From: Kitasatospora sp. NBC_00458
GTDB lineage: Bacteria > Actinomycetota > Actinomycetes > Streptomycetales > Streptomycetaceae
NCBI RefSeq assembly: GCF_036013975.1
Contig: NZ_CP107904.1
Coordinates: 4,985,001 to 5,049,000, forward strand
Reading direction: 5' to 3'
DNA: 64,000 nt
Positions 53,377-62,655 of this stretch are shown one piece after another (position 1 is the stretch's first letter; each line of letters opens with the position of its first letter). The notes under the pieces were generated by a model. The model saw only the letters and a list, made by a program, of their open reading frames with translations, was not told the DNA's origin and made no database searches. The position numbers were made by a program, and so were the translations under genes.

Positions 53377-54048
53377 TCAGGCGCTGAGCGGGTACCGGGT
53401 GTCCAGGTCGTGGAAGAGCGCGCCGTTCAGCTGGAAGGCGCGCTTGCACTCCTCGACCACCCGGCGGCGCTCGACCTCGTCCAGCGCCTCGCCGGCGGCG
53501 TCCAGCTTGGCCCGGTAGTCGCGCTTGAAGGCGGCCGGGTTCCCGACCTCCTCGAAGACGTAGAACCGCACGCCGTCGCCCTTGCGCTCGAAGCCCCAGG
53601 TCTTCTCCGCGATGCCGCGGATGATCTGACCGCCCGACAGGTCGCCCAGGTAGCGGGTGTAGTGGTGAGCGATCCAGCCCGCCGGCCACTCGCCGACCAG
53701 CTCCTCCAGTCGGGCGACGTACGCGGCGGTGGCGGGCAGCGGGGCGAGGCCCTCGCGCCAGTCCGGCCCCCGCAGGTGGGCGAGGTCGCGCTCGATGGCT
53801 TCGGTGCGCAGGATCGTGCGGTCCACGAAGGGGCCGGCCACGGGGTGCTCCGCCAGCTCCTCGGCCCGCTCCTCCAGGGCGCGGTAGACGAACCAGAGCT
53901 GGCCGGTGAGGTCGGCGTAGGCCTCGATCCCGAGGTGTCCGCCGAGCAGGCGGCTCATGAACGAGGACTGCTCGGCGGCCTCGTGCTCAGCGCTGCTGGC
54001 GGTGCGCAGGACGGTGGAGAACGGGACGGGCTGCTCGGGTATGGGCAT
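53377..54048 (-). CDS. hmuO: Haem oxygenase (biliverdin-producing)
   Basis: HmuO opens haem with oxygen to biliverdin, CO and Fe(II), freeing iron after import by HmuTUV. The 223-residue product has the haem-ligand His22 in SSAEHEAAEQ, and the distal helix YLGDLSGGQIIRGIAEK (about 133-149) with the flexible Gly-Gly over the haem. ATG at 54048 has GGAGGCCCGC upstream. An iron box (54084-54102) overlaps its promoter, so it belongs to the same iron regulon as hmuTUV and the HtaA proteins though it is about 6 kb away. Confidence 0.95.
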   Translation of the reverse strand: MPIPEQPVPFSTVLRTASSAEHEAAEQSSFMSRLLGGHLGIEAYADLTGQLWFVYRALEERAEELAEHPVAGPFVDRTILRTEAIERDLAHLRGPDWREGLAPLPATAAYVARLEELVGEWPAGWIAHHYTRYLGDLSGGQIIRGIAEKTWGFERKGDGVRFYVFEEVGNPAAFKRDYRAKLDAAGEALDEVERRRVVEECKRAFQLNGALFHDLDTRYPLSA

Positions 54049-54083
54049 GCGGGCCTCCAGAGATCGAGAACACCCCCGATTGC

Positions 54084-54102
54084 TTTGGTTAGCCTAGCCT
54101 AA
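54084..54102. promoter_or_regulatory. Iron box (DmdR/IdeR site) of haem oxygenase
   Basis: TTTGGTTAGCCTAGCCTAA agrees with the 19-base consensus (reverse-strand form TTAGGTTAGCCTAACCTAA) at 17 positions. It lies 36-54 bases upstream of the hmuO start, in the promoter. Confidence 0.9.
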
Positions 54103-54168
54103 GCTCGCGTGATGCCGACAGGGTGTCGGGAAGATCCCTGCCCGCCGGACCGGCTCCTGACACGGCGA

Positions 54169-54207
54169 AGGCCGGGGTCCGCGGGAGAATCCCGCGCACC
54201 CCGGCCT
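54169..54207 (-). terminator. Terminator of pyrophosphatase gene
   Basis: AGGCCGGGGT (54169-54178) and GCGGGA (54181-54186) pair with TCCCGC (54190-54195) and ACCCCGGCCT (54198-54207), a 16-bp stem with a small internal bulge and a GAA loop, 75 bases after the ppa stop. Confidence 0.75.
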
Positions 54208-54281
54208 CCGACCGCCCCCGATCACCTCGGACCGCTCCGGTGGACGGACCGCCGGGCGGGACGGGATCGGGACGGCTCGGC

Positions 54282-54773
54282 TCAGTGACCGCCCTGCTCC
54301 GCAAGACGCTTGATCGAGGCGGTGACCTCGGCCTCGGCCTCGGCGCGGCCGACCCAGTTGGCACCCTCGACCGACTTGCCGGGCTCCAGGTCCTTGTAGA
54401 CCTCGAAGAAGTGCTGGATCTCCAGGCGGTCGAACTCCGACACGTGGTGGATGTCCTGCAGGTGCTCCCAGCGCGGGTCCGTCGCCGGGACGCAGAGCAG
54501 CTTGTCGTCGCCGCCGGCCTCGTCCGTCATCTTGAACATGCCGATGACGCGGCACTTGATCAGGCAGCCCGGGAAGGTCGGCTCCTCCAGGATGACCAGT
54601 GCGTCCAGCGGGTCGCCGTCGTCCGCGAGGGTGCCCTCGACGTAGCCGTAGTCGGCCGGGTAACGGGTCGAGGTGAAGAGCATCCGGTCCAGACGAAGGC
54701 GACCGGTCTCGTGGTCGACCTCGTACTTGTTGCGGGAGCCCTTCGGGATCTCGATCAGGACGTCGAACTCCAA
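54282..54773 (-). CDS. ppa: Inorganic pyrophosphatase (family I)
   Basis: Ppa hydrolyses pyrophosphate, pulling biosynthetic reactions forward. The 163-residue product is the usual actinobacterial length and matches the family: [43 protein letters not shown] with the catalytic acid cluster (D-x-D-P-x-D), and [18 protein letters not shown] at 54773 is taken as start because GGAGGA lies about six bases upstream and homologues begin at this residue. The in-frame TTG at 54785 would place the ribosome site inside the gene. Confidence 0.95.
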   Translation of the reverse strand: MEFDVLIEIPKGSRNKYEVDHETGRLRLDRMLFTSTRYPADYGYVEGTLADDGDPLDALVILEEPTFPGCLIKCRVIGMFKMTDEAGGDDKLLCVPATDPRWEHLQDIHHVSEFDRLEIQHFFEVYKDLEPGKSVEGANWVGRAEAEAEVTASIKRLAEQGGH

Positions 54774-54849
54774 CGGTTCCTCCAAGGTAGGTACTGACAG
54801 AATCCAAGTGTCTCCTACGGGAGCGGGTGCTCAGGAAAGGGGCCGGGTC

Positions 54850-56385
54850 GTGCGAGCAGGGGCAGGGGCGGGGCGCCGCCGTCGGGGGACGGCCGCGGGG
54901 CTGTTCGGGACGGCGCTCCTGGTCGCCGGGACGGTGCTGACCTCGGGTGGTGCGTACGCGCAGCCTTCCGCGACACCGAGCGGGACGCCCGCTCCCGGCG
55001 GGTCCACCGCGCCGGCCGGCGCCACCGGCTCACCCGCCACCGGCACCGGCACCGGCTCACCCGCCACTGGCACCGGTGCGCCCGCCACCGCCCGCCCGGC
55101 CCCCGCCGCCGCCGGCACGGTGCTCGCCGCCGCCGACGCCGGCCCGGGCGCCGGACTGCCCACCGCGCAGGGCCTCCATCAGGCGCTCGCCACCGCGCTC
55201 GCCGACCGCAGCCTCGGCACCGTCAGCCTCGCCGTCGCGGACGCCGCCGACGGCGGGCTCCTGTACGGCAGCGGCGAGAACACCCCGGCCACGCCGGCCT
55301 CCACCACCAAGCTGGCCACCTCGGTGGCGGCCCTCTCGCTGATCCCGGCGGACACCCGGCTGACCACCCGGGTCGTCAAGGGCGCGGCCCCCGGCGGGAT
55401 CACCCTCGTGGGTGGTGGCGACCCGACGCTGACCGCGCTCCCCGCCGACCAGGTGCAGATCGCCGGCCTGCCCGCCGACCCCGACACCGCCCCCGCCTCG
55501 CTGGACTCGCTGGCCCGGCAGACCGCCGCCGCCCTGAAGTCCGCCGGCACCACCACCGTCGCCCTGGACTACGACCTCTCGCTGTACTCGGGCAGCCCGC
55601 AGCACAAGAACCACGACGGGGAGAACATCGCGCTCGTCACCCCGCTGATGGTGGACGAGGCCAAGACCGACCCGAAGAGCCGCGAGGACGCGCCGGCCCG
55701 GTACGCCGACCCGGCCGGCCAGGCCGCCGAGGCCTTCGCCGCCCTGCTCAAGGCCCAGGGCATCACCGTCCAGGGCAAGGCCAAGCAGGCCGCCGCCCCG
55801 GCCGCGGCCGACGCCCCGGTGCTCGGCCGGGTGGACTCGCCGACCATGGCCCGGCTGGTCGAGCGGATGCTGACCACCTCCGACAACACCCTCGCCGAGG
55901 CGATCGCCCGTCAGGTCGCCGTCGCCGCCCACCAGCCGGCCGGCTTCGAGGGCGCCTCCACCGCCGTCGTCCAGGAGCTGACCCGGCTCGGCGTGCCGAT
56001 GAACGGCGTGGTGATCAACGACGGCAGCGGCCTGCACACCGGCAACGCGATCCCGCCGGTCGTGCTCGTCAAGCTGCTCGCGCTGGCCGCCTCCGACCAG
56101 CACCCCGCGCTGCGCCCGGTGATGACCGGCCTGCCGATCGCCGGCTTCACCGGCACCCTCGGCAAGCGGTTCGGTTCCGGATCCGGCGCGGCCGACGCGG
56201 CCGGGCTGGTCCGCGCCAAGACCGGCAGCCTCAGCGGCGTCAACACCCTGGCGGGAACCGTGGTGGACGCCGAGGGGAGGCTGCTCTCCTTCGCCGTGAT
56301 GACCCGGACCAGCGCCCCCGTCGACTCGGCCCGCGCCGCGATGGACCGCATCGTCGCCCGGCTGGCGGCCTGCGGCTGCCACTGA
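54850..56385 (+). CDS. dacB: D-alanyl-D-alanine carboxypeptidase / endopeptidase (PBP4 type)
   Basis: A 511-residue class C penicillin-binding protein that trims peptidoglycan stem peptides and cross-links. A signal ends near AYA-QP (37), followed by a Thr/Ala/Pro/Gly-rich linker of about 60 residues. Active-site motifs are STTK in TPASTTKLATSVAAL, SDN in TSDNTLAEAIARQ and KTG in RAKTGSLSGVNTLAG. GTG at 54850 follows AGGAAAGGGGCCGG; the long in-frame reading upstream overlaps ppa antisense. It is divergent from ppa with a 76-base spacer and heads a run of + genes (dacB, metalloprotease, tilS, hpt, ftsH, folE). Confidence 0.93.
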   Translation: MRAGAGAGRRRRGTAAGLFGTALLVAGTVLTSGGAYAQPSATPSGTPAPGGSTAPAGATGSPATGTGTGSPATGTGAPATARPAPAAAGTVLAAADAGPGAGLPTAQGLHQALATALADRSLGTVSLAVADAADGGLLYGSGENTPATPASTTKLATSVAALSLIPADTRLTTRVVKGAAPGGITLVGGGDPTLTALPADQVQIAGLPADPDTAPASLDSLARQTAAALKSAGTTTVALDYDLSLYSGSPQHKNHDGENIALVTPLMVDEAKTDPKSREDAPARYADPAGQAAEAFAALLKAQGITVQGKAKQAAAPAAADAPVLGRVDSPTMARLVERMLTTSDNTLAEAIARQVAVAAHQPAGFEGASTAVVQELTRLGVPMNGVVINDGSGLHTGNAIPPVVLVKLLALAASDQHPALRPVMTGLPIAGFTGTLGKRFGSGSGAADAAGLVRAKTGSLSGVNTLAGTVVDAEGRLLSFAVMTRTSAPVDSARAAMDRIVARLAACGCH

Positions 56386-56434
56386 CCGGCCACTGTGGCT
56401 CCCCCCGGCGGACGAGAGCACGTACGGTGAGGGC

Positions 56435-57613
56435 ATGACGAGCGCGAGCGGCGGTGTTGACATGGTCGACTGGAATCTCGCGGTCGCAACCGCGACCAGG
56501 CTGGTGCGGCCGGGACCGGAGGTGAGCCGTGCCGAGGCGGCGGCCGTGGTCGCCGAGCTGCGCCGGCACGCCCTGGAGGCCGAGGAGCACGTCCGGGAGT
56601 TCACCGGGATGCGCTCCAGCAGCCTGTCCGAGGCGGTCGCGACCCCGGTGCTGATCGTGGACCGCCCCGGCTGGGTGCGGGCCAACGTGGCGGGCTTCCG
56701 CACGATCGTCCAGCCGCTGGTGGCGAAGCTCCAGGCGCGCCGGGCCAACGGCTCCGGCCCCGGCGTCTTCGGCACGGTGGGGGAGAAGGCCACCGGCATC
56801 GAGGTCGGCGCCCTGCTGGCCTTCCTCTCCACCAAGGTGCTCGGCCAGTACGAGACCTTCGCCCCGGCCGAGTCCTCGCTGGAGGCGCCGGACAGCCCCG
56901 CCGCCCTGTTCGACAAGCCGCGCCTCGGCCCCGAGAGCGCCGGCCCGGGCCGGCTGCTGCTGGTGGCGCCGAACATCGTGCACGTCGAGCGCGAACTGGA
57001 CGTCGATCCGGCCGACTTCCGGCTCTGGGTCTGCCTGCACGAGGAGACCCACCGCACCCAGTTCACCGCGGTGCCCTGGCTGCGCGACCACATCCAGTCC
57101 GAGGTGCAGTCCTTCCTGACCGAGACCGACGTCGACCCGGGCGCGCTGCTCGACCGGCTGCGGGACGCGGCGGGCACGCTCGGCGGAGGCCTGCCCGGAC
57201 TCGGCGGGCGCGCCGAGAGCGCCCCGTCCGCCGGACTGCTGGAGATCGTCCAGTCGCCCGCCCAGCGCGAGATCCTCGGCCGGCTGACCGCCGTGATGTC
57301 GCTGCTGGAGGGCCACGCCGACGTGGTGATGGACGGCGTCGGCCCGGCCGTGGTGCCGAGCGTCGCGGAGATCCGGGAGAAGTTCCAGCAGCGCCGGGAC
57401 CGCGGCGCCAACCGTCTCGACCTCGTCCTGCGCCGGCTGCTCGGCATGGACGCCAAGCTCCGCCAGTACCAGGACGGCGCGGTCTTCGTCCGCGGCGTGG
57501 TCGACCAGGTCGGGATGGACGGCTTCAACCGGGTCTGGACCTCGCCGAACACCCTGCCGACCAAGGACGAGATCCACGACCCGGCCGCCTGGGTGGCCCG
57601 GGTCGCGCGGTAG
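56435..57613 (+). CDS. DUF2342-family zinc-dependent metalloprotease
   Basis: A 392-residue protein of the DUF2342 (coenzyme F420 biosynthesis-associated/ zincin-like) family. The zinc motif HEETH lies near residues 204-208 (WVCLHEETHRTQF), with a downstream EGHADVVMD providing the third ligand. The gene is regularly found between dacB and tilS in streptomycetes. Its substrate is unknown. No signal peptide is seen. ATG at 56435 follows GTACGGTGAGGGC, 49 bases after the dacB stop. Confidence 0.9.
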   Translation: MTSASGGVDMVDWNLAVATATRLVRPGPEVSRAEAAAVVAELRRHALEAEEHVREFTGMRSSSLSEAVATPVLIVDRPGWVRANVAGFRTIVQPLVAKLQARRANGSGPGVFGTVGEKATGIEVGALLAFLSTKVLGQYETFAPAESSLEAPDSPAALFDKPRLGPESAGPGRLLLVAPNIVHVERELDVDPADFRLWVCLHEETHRTQFTAVPWLRDHIQSEVQSFLTETDVDPGALLDRLRDAAGTLGGGLPGLGGRAESAPSAGLLEIVQSPAQREILGRLTAVMSLLEGHADVVMDGVGPAVVPSVAEIREKFQQRRDRGANRLDLVLRRLLGMDAKLRQYQDGAVFVRGVVDQVGMDGFNRVWTSPNTLPTKDEIHDPAAWVARVAR

Positions 57614-57874
57614 TCCGGGGGTTTCGGCCCGCAGGGTGGTCGCGGATGGTCAAACCCGTTCGTACGGGTGGTCCAGTCGTGCAGATGGCGGGTGAAGATA
57701 CGTTTCTCCATTCACCCGAACGTGGGACGGTGGTCGTACCGGTGGCGCGGGTGGCGTAGCGGCTGCCTCCTTTCTGCCACCATCTGTGAGCGCCCGGTAA
57801 CGCGGCGCTCATGGAAGCGCGGCCCCCGCCGCGCCCGCAGCCGTCCTGTCCCCTCAGTCGAGGAGTCGTCCGCC

Positions 57875-59002
57875 GTGGGCCCACACCCCGCCGTCGCAGC
57901 GATACGCCTGGCCGTCCGCCGTACCCTCACCGACCTCGCCGCCGAGGCCGGCTCCACCTTCACCGCTCCGGTCCGCGAGCCGCGCGAGCGCACCAGCGGT
58001 GCGCCGCTGGCCGTCGCCGCCGTCGGCACCACGCTGATCGGCAACGCCCACCGCCACCCGTCCGGGCTGCCGCGCACCCCGGCCGCGCCCGGTTCGCCGC
58101 TGGTCCTGGTCGCCGTCAGCGGCGGCGCGGACTCCATGGCGCTGGCCATCGCGACCGCCTTCGAGGCCCCCAAGATCGGTCTGCGGGTCGGCGCCGTCAC
58201 CGTCGACCACGGCCTCCAGGCCGGCTCCGCCGACCGCGCCGCCCAGGTCGCCGAGCGGCTGCGCGAACTCGGGCTCGACCCGGTCGAGGCGATCCCGGTC
58301 CGGGTCGGCCGCGAGGGCGGCCCCGAGGCCGCCGCCCGGGACGCCCGCTACGCCGCCCTGGACGAGGCCGCCGAGCGCCACGGCGCGGTCGCCGTCCTGC
58401 TCGGCCACACCCGCGACGACCAGGCCGAGACGGTCCTGCTGGGCCTGGCCCGCGGCTCCGGCTCCCGCTCGCTGGCCGGGATGCCGGCCCAGAAGGGCCG
58501 CTACCGCCGCCCGCTGCTGGAGCTGGACCGGGCCGCCACCCGGCAGGCCTGCAGCGCGCAGGCGATCCCGGTCTGGGACGACCCGCACAACTGCGACCCG
58601 GCCTTCACCCGCTCCCGCGTCCGCCACGAGGTGCTGCCGGTGCTGGAGAAGCACCTGGGCGGCGGCGTGGTCGAGGCGCTCGCCCGCACCGCCCGGCTGT
58701 TCCGCGACGACGCCGACGCGCTCGACCAGTGGGCCTCGCTGGCCGAACGCGACCTCCGTACGGGCGAAGGCACCCTGGACGCCGCGAAACTGGCCGAACT
58801 GCCCCCCGCCGTACGCCGCCGGGTGCTGCGCCGGGCCGCGCTGCGCGCGGGCTGTCCGGCCGGCGACCTCTTCGCCCGCCACCTCGAAACGATCGACCTG
58901 CTGGTCACCGGATGGCGCGGCCAGGGACCGCTGCACCTACCCGGGGGCGTCGAAGCCACCCGGCGGTGTGGCACGCTGGTCTTTCGGCGACAGGGCGACT
59001 GA
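57875..59002 (+). CDS. tilS: tRNA(Ile)-lysidine synthase
   Basis: TilS attaches lysine to C34 of tRNA-Ile(CAU), so AUA is read as Ile. The 375-residue product has the PP-loop SGGADS (residues 82-87) in [13 protein letters not shown], the conserved [13 protein letters not shown] near 170-182, and [16 protein letters not shown] with the family K/R pattern. The first 70 residues are a variable lead in streptomycetes. GTG at 57875 has GAGGAGTCGTCC upstream. A 262-base spacer separates it from the metalloprotease gene. hpt follows after 71 bases. Confidence 0.94.
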   Translation: MGPHPAVAAIRLAVRRTLTDLAAEAGSTFTAPVREPRERTSGAPLAVAAVGTTLIGNAHRHPSGLPRTPAAPGSPLVLVAVSGGADSMALAIATAFEAPKIGLRVGAVTVDHGLQAGSADRAAQVAERLRELGLDPVEAIPVRVGREGGPEAAARDARYAALDEAAERHGAVAVLLGHTRDDQAETVLLGLARGSGSRSLAGMPAQKGRYRRPLLELDRAATRQACSAQAIPVWDDPHNCDPAFTRSRVRHEVLPVLEKHLGGGVVEALARTARLFRDDADALDQWASLAERDLRTGEGTLDAAKLAELPPAVRRRVLRRAALRAGCPAGDLFARHLETIDLLVTGWRGQGPLHLPGGVEATRRCGTLVFRRQGD

Positions 59003-59073
59003 CGGGCTGGTGTGCCCCGGGGGAGCCGGCCGCCGGCCATCCAGACCCCGACACGTTTGAGGACGTATCCCCG

Positions 59074-59628
59074 GTGGACCAGAACGACATGGGCGCTGAC
59101 CTCGCGAAGGTGCTCATCAGCAAGGACGAGATCGACGCGAAGCTCCTGGAGCTGGCCGAGCGCATCGACCGGGACTACGCAGGCAAGGACCTGCTGATCG
59201 TCGGCGTCCTCAAGGGTGCCGTGATGGTCATGGCCGACCTCGCCCGTGCCCTGCACTCGCAGGTCACGATGGACTGGATGGCCGTCTCCTCCTACGGGAT
59301 GGGCACCAAGTCCTCCGGTGTGGTGCGGATCCTCAAGGACCTCGACACCGACATCGCCGGTCGTGACGTGCTCATCGTCGAGGACATCATCGACTCCGGT
59401 CTGACGCTGTCCTGGCTGCTCGGCAACCTGGGCTCGCGCGGCCCGGCCTCGCTGGAGGTCTGCACCCTGCTGCGCAAGCCCGACGCCGCCAAGGTCGAGA
59501 TCGACGTCAAGTACGTCGGCTTCGACATCCCCAACGAGTTCGTGGTCGGCTACGGCCTCGACTACGCGGAGAAACTGCGCAACCTGCCGTTCATCGGCAC
59601 CCTGGCCCCGCACGTCTACGGCGGCTGA
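59074..59628 (+). CDS. hpt: Hypoxanthine phosphoribosyltransferase
   Basis: Hpt salvages hypoxanthine and guanine with PRPP. The 184-residue product has the PRPP-binding motif [19 protein letters not shown] (about 100-118), upstream [18 protein letters not shown] and the late [20 protein letters not shown] purine site. GTG at 59074 is preceded by GAGGACGTATCCCC; an internal ATG at 59089 is less likely. It sits between tilS and ftsH, the usual bacterial tilS-hpt-ftsH order, and is followed by a 12-bp stem-loop. Confidence 0.96.
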   Translation: MDQNDMGADLAKVLISKDEIDAKLLELAERIDRDYAGKDLLIVGVLKGAVMVMADLARALHSQVTMDWMAVSSYGMGTKSSGVVRILKDLDTDIAGRDVLIVEDIIDSGLTLSWLLGNLGSRGPASLEVCTLLRKPDAAKVEIDVKYVGFDIPNEFVVGYGLDYAEKLRNLPFIGTLAPHVYGG

Positions 59629-59644
59629 TGACCCCGTTCGGACG

Positions 59645-59676
59645 ACGGGCGGGAACAGTTGGCCGTTCCCGCCCGT
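59645..59676 (+). terminator. Terminator after hpt
   Basis: ACGGGCGGGAAC (59645-59656) pairs with GTTCCCGCCCGT (59665-59676) around an 8-base loop. It separates hpt from the ftsH promoter region. Confidence 0.75.
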
Positions 59677-59833
59677 TGGGTCGGTGGGGACATAGAAACA
59701 CGTCGTGTCGCTGTGCTCCCGCCACGAGCGGGTCGTACTGCGGTACGGTCCAATAAAACCGCTCTTCACATGAGCACAGACCGGATGCGCCGGCGGCCCA
59801 CAGCCCCGCGGCGCCGTTGAGTGGCAGGAGGGA

Positions 59834-59851
59834 CGGGGCGGCAACGCCCCG
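59834..59851 (+). promoter_or_regulatory. GNRA-tetraloop hairpin between ftsH ribosome site and start
   Basis: CGGGGCG (59834-59840), GCAA, then CGCCCCG (59845-59851) forms a 7-bp hairpin with a GNRA tetraloop. It lies between AGGAGGG (59826-59832) and the ATG at 59857. Folded, it brings the ribosome site to an effective distance of about six bases from the start. Confidence 0.6.
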
Positions 59852-59856
59852 CATGG

Positions 59857-61908
59857 ATGGACGTCAAGCGATACTTCCGTGCGCCGATCATGTGGATCGT
59901 GCTGGCCGTCCTCGCCGTCATCGTGCTGATGCAGGTCGTTTCGGATTCGAACGGCTACAAGACGGTGGACACCGGGCAGGTCGTCGCAGCGATCGACGCG
60001 AAGCAGGTCAAGTCGGCGCAGATCACCACGGGTGACTCGAGCACAATCAAGATCCAGCTGAAGGACGGTGCCAAGCTGCCCGCAGTGGGCACCGGCAAGC
60101 CGCAGTCCGGCACCAAGTTCCAGGCCTCGTACATCGGCGACCAGGGTGTTGCGATCGCCGACAAGCTGCAGGCCCAGATCAACGACAACGACCAGAGCAC
60201 GCTCACCGAGGGCTACACCGTCAGCCCGGAGAAGCAGAGCACCCTCGTCAGCCTCCTGCTGTCGATGCTGCCCATCGTGATCATCGTCCTGGTCTTCCTG
60301 TTCCTGATGAACCAGATGCAGGGCGGCGGCTCGCGCGTCATGCAGTTCGGCAAGTCCAAGGCCAAGCTGCTGACCAAGGACACCCCGAAGACCACCTTCT
60401 CCGACGTCGCGGGCGCGGACGAGGCGGTCGAGGAGCTCCACGAGATCAAGGAGTTCCTGCAGGAGCCGGCCAAGTTCCAGGCCGTCGGTGCCAAGATCCC
60501 CAAGGGCGTGCTGCTCTACGGCCCGCCCGGTACCGGCAAGACCCTCCTGGCGCGCGCCGTCGCGGGCGAGGCCGGGGTGCCGTTCTACTCGATCTCCGGC
60601 TCGGACTTCGTCGAGATGTTCGTGGGTGTCGGCGCCAGCCGCGTCCGCGACCTCTTCGAGCAGGCCAAGGCGAACGCCCCGGCGATCGTCTTCGTCGACG
60701 AGATCGACGCCGTCGGCCGGCACCGCGGTGCGGGCCTCGGCGGCGGTCACGACGAGCGTGAGCAGACCCTCAACCAGCTGCTGGTCGAGATGGACGGCTT
60801 CGACGTCAAGGGCGGCGTGATCCTGATCGCGGCCACCAACCGTCCGGACATCCTCGACCCGGCGCTGCTGCGCCCGGGCCGTTTCGACCGCCAGATCGCG
60901 GTGGAGCGCCCCGACCTGCAGGGCCGGCTGGACATCCTCAAGGTGCACCAGAAGGGCAAGCCGATCGCGCCCGACGTCGACCTCTCGGCCGTCGCCAAGC
61001 GCACCCCCGGCTTCACCGGTGCCGATCTGTCGAACGTCCTGAACGAGGCGGCGCTGCTGACCGCCCGCTCGGACAAGAAGCTGATCGACAACAACATCCT
61101 GGACGAGGCGATCGACCGCGTCGTGGCGGGTCCGCAGAAGCGCACGCGGATCATGTCCGAGAAGGAGAAGAAGATCACCGCGTACCACGAGGGCGGTCAC
61201 GCCCTGGTGGCGGCGGCCTCCCCGAACGCGGACCCGGTGCACAAGATCACCATCCTGTCCCGCGGACGGGCCCTCGGCTACACCATGGTGCTGCCGGACG
61301 AGGACAAGTACTCCACCACCCGCAACGAGATGCTCGACCAGCTGGCGTACATGCTGGGCGGCCGCGCGGCGGAGGAGCTGGTCTTCCACGACCCGACCAC
61401 CGGCGCCTCGAACGACATCGAGAAGGCCACCGCCACGGCGCGGGCCATGGTCACCCAGTACGGCATGACCGAGCGCCTCGGTGCGATCAAGTTCGGCAGC
61501 GACAACTCCGAGCCGTTCCTGGGTCGCGAGATGGGCCACCAGCGCGACTACTCGGAAGAGGTCGCCGGGCTGGTGGACGAAGAGGTCAAGAAGCTCATCG
61601 AGAACGCGCACAACGAGGCCTGGGAGATCCTGGTCGAGAACCGCGACGTGCTCGACAACCTGGTCCTGGAGCTCCTTGAGAAGGAGACCCTCAACAAGGA
61701 GCAGATCGCCGAGGTCTTCGCCCCGATCGTCAAGCGCCCGGCCCGTCCGGCCTGGACCGGCTCCGCCCGCCGGACGCCGTCCACCCGCCCGCCGGTGCAG
61801 TCCCCGAAGGAGCTGGCGCTCACCAACGGCGCCGCCGCCGTCGAGGCCGCCCCGTCCGACGTGGTGAAGCTCCCGCCGCTGCAGGCCGACCCGCCCGCCG
61901 AGGGCTGA
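59857..61908 (+). CDS. ftsH: ATP-dependent zinc metalloprotease FtsH
   Basis: FtsH degrades membrane and cytosolic proteins. The 683-residue protein has two membrane helices (about 9-27 and 127-153), an AAA domain with Walker A GPPGTGKT near 222-229, Walker [34 protein letters not shown], and zinc site HEGGH near residue 444. ATG at 59857 ([10 protein letters not shown]) matches homologues. A GTG at 59821 is in frame but would lie before the ribosome site. A hairpin lies between AGGAGGG and the start. The C-terminal tail is Pro/Ala-rich. folE follows 126 bases after its stop, with a double-stem hairpin between. Confidence 0.96.
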   Translation: MDVKRYFRAPIMWIVLAVLAVIVLMQVVSDSNGYKTVDTGQVVAAIDAKQVKSAQITTGDSSTIKIQLKDGAKLPAVGTGKPQSGTKFQASYIGDQGVAIADKLQAQINDNDQSTLTEGYTVSPEKQSTLVSLLLSMLPIVIIVLVFLFLMNQMQGGGSRVMQFGKSKAKLLTKDTPKTTFSDVAGADEAVEELHEIKEFLQEPAKFQAVGAKIPKGVLLYGPPGTGKTLLARAVAGEAGVPFYSISGSDFVEMFVGVGASRVRDLFEQAKANAPAIVFVDEIDAVGRHRGAGLGGGHDEREQTLNQLLVEMDGFDVKGGVILIAATNRPDILDPALLRPGRFDRQIAVERPDLQGRLDILKVHQKGKPIAPDVDLSAVAKRTPGFTGADLSNVLNEAALLTARSDKKLIDNNILDEAIDRVVAGPQKRTRIMSEKEKKITAYHEGGHALVAAASPNADPVHKITILSRGRALGYTMVLPDEDKYSTTRNEMLDQLAYMLGGRAAEELVFHDPTTGASNDIEKATATARAMVTQYGMTERLGAIKFGSDNSEPFLGREMGHQRDYSEEVAGLVDEEVKKLIENAHNEAWEILVENRDVLDNLVLELLEKETLNKEQIAEVFAPIVKRPARPAWTGSARRTPSTRPPVQSPKELALTNGAAAVEAAPSDVVKLPPLQADPPAEG

Positions 61909-61934
61909 TCGACAGCACCGGCACCCCGCGGAAT

Positions 61935-61978
61935 GGATGCCGCGTCACCAGGGTTTGTACCCTGGAGGCGCGGCATCC
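61935..61978 (+). terminator. Double-stem hairpin between ftsH and folE
   Basis: GGATGCCGCG (61935-61944) pairs with 61969-61978, and inside it CCAGGGT (61948-61954) pairs with ACCCTGG (61959-61965). It probably ends ftsH transcripts or tunes folE. Confidence 0.7.
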
Positions 61979-62034
61979 GTGCTGTTCAGCCAAGTCAGTC
62001 CCACGAGACCAGTCCCATGAGAAGCGAGGCCCGC

Positions 62035-62640
62035 ATGATCGACCCGGTGACGCTCGACGGTCCGCCCGCCGTCGGCACCTTCGACCAGAAGCGGGCCGAG
62101 AACGCCATCCGCGAGCTGCTGCTGGCCGTGGGCGAGGACCCGGACCGCGAGGGCCTGCTGGAGACCCCCGCCCGGGTGGCGCGGGCGTACAAGGAGATAT
62201 TCGCGGGCCTCTGGCAGGAGCCCGAGGACGTCCTCACCACCACCTTCGACCTCGGCCACGACGAGATGGTGCTGGTCAAGGACATCGAGCTGACGTCCGT
62301 CTGCGAGCACCACCTGGTGCCGTTCCGGGGCGTCGCGCACGTCGGGTACATCCCGTCGACCAGCGGCAAGATCACCGGCCTGTCCAAGCTGGCCCGGCTG
62401 GTCGACGTCTACGCCCGCCGGCCGCAGGTGCAGGAGCGGCTCACCAGCCAGGTCGCCGACGCGCTGATGCGGATCCTGGAGCCGCGCGGTGCGATCGTCG
62501 TGGTCGAGTGCGAGCACATGTGCATGTCGATGCGCGGGATCCGCAAGCCCGGGGCCAAGACCATCACCTCCTGCGTGCGCGGCCAGCTGCGCGACCCGGC
62601 CACCCGGGCCGAGGCGATGAGCCTCATCATCGGGCGCTGA
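62035..62640 (+). CDS. folE: GTP cyclohydrolase I
   Basis: FolE opens GTP to dihydroneopterin triphosphate, the first step of folate synthesis. The 201-residue product shows the zinc ligands in [19 protein letters not shown] (Cys and His) and [16 protein letters not shown], with the substrate site TITSCVRG near the end. ATG at 62035 follows GCGAGGCCCGC; an ATG six codons upstream (62017) is possible. The gene lies in the conserved ftsH-folE order. Only 15 bases separate it from the convergent ferritin-like gene. Confidence 0.96.
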   Translation: MIDPVTLDGPPAVGTFDQKRAENAIRELLLAVGEDPDREGLLETPARVARAYKEIFAGLWQEPEDVLTTTFDLGHDEMVLVKDIELTSVCEHHLVPFRGVAHVGYIPSTSGKITGLSKLARLVDVYARRPQVQERLTSQVADALMRILEPRGAIVVVECEHMCMSMRGIRKPGAKTITSCVRGQLRDPATRAEAMSLIIGR

Positions 62641-62655
62641 CCGGGCCGCCACGGG

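Noticed and set aside
58501-61611. 1036-codon minus-strand ORF opposite tilS, hpt and ftsH
   Set aside because: Crosses three well-supported genes and has no recognisable domain.
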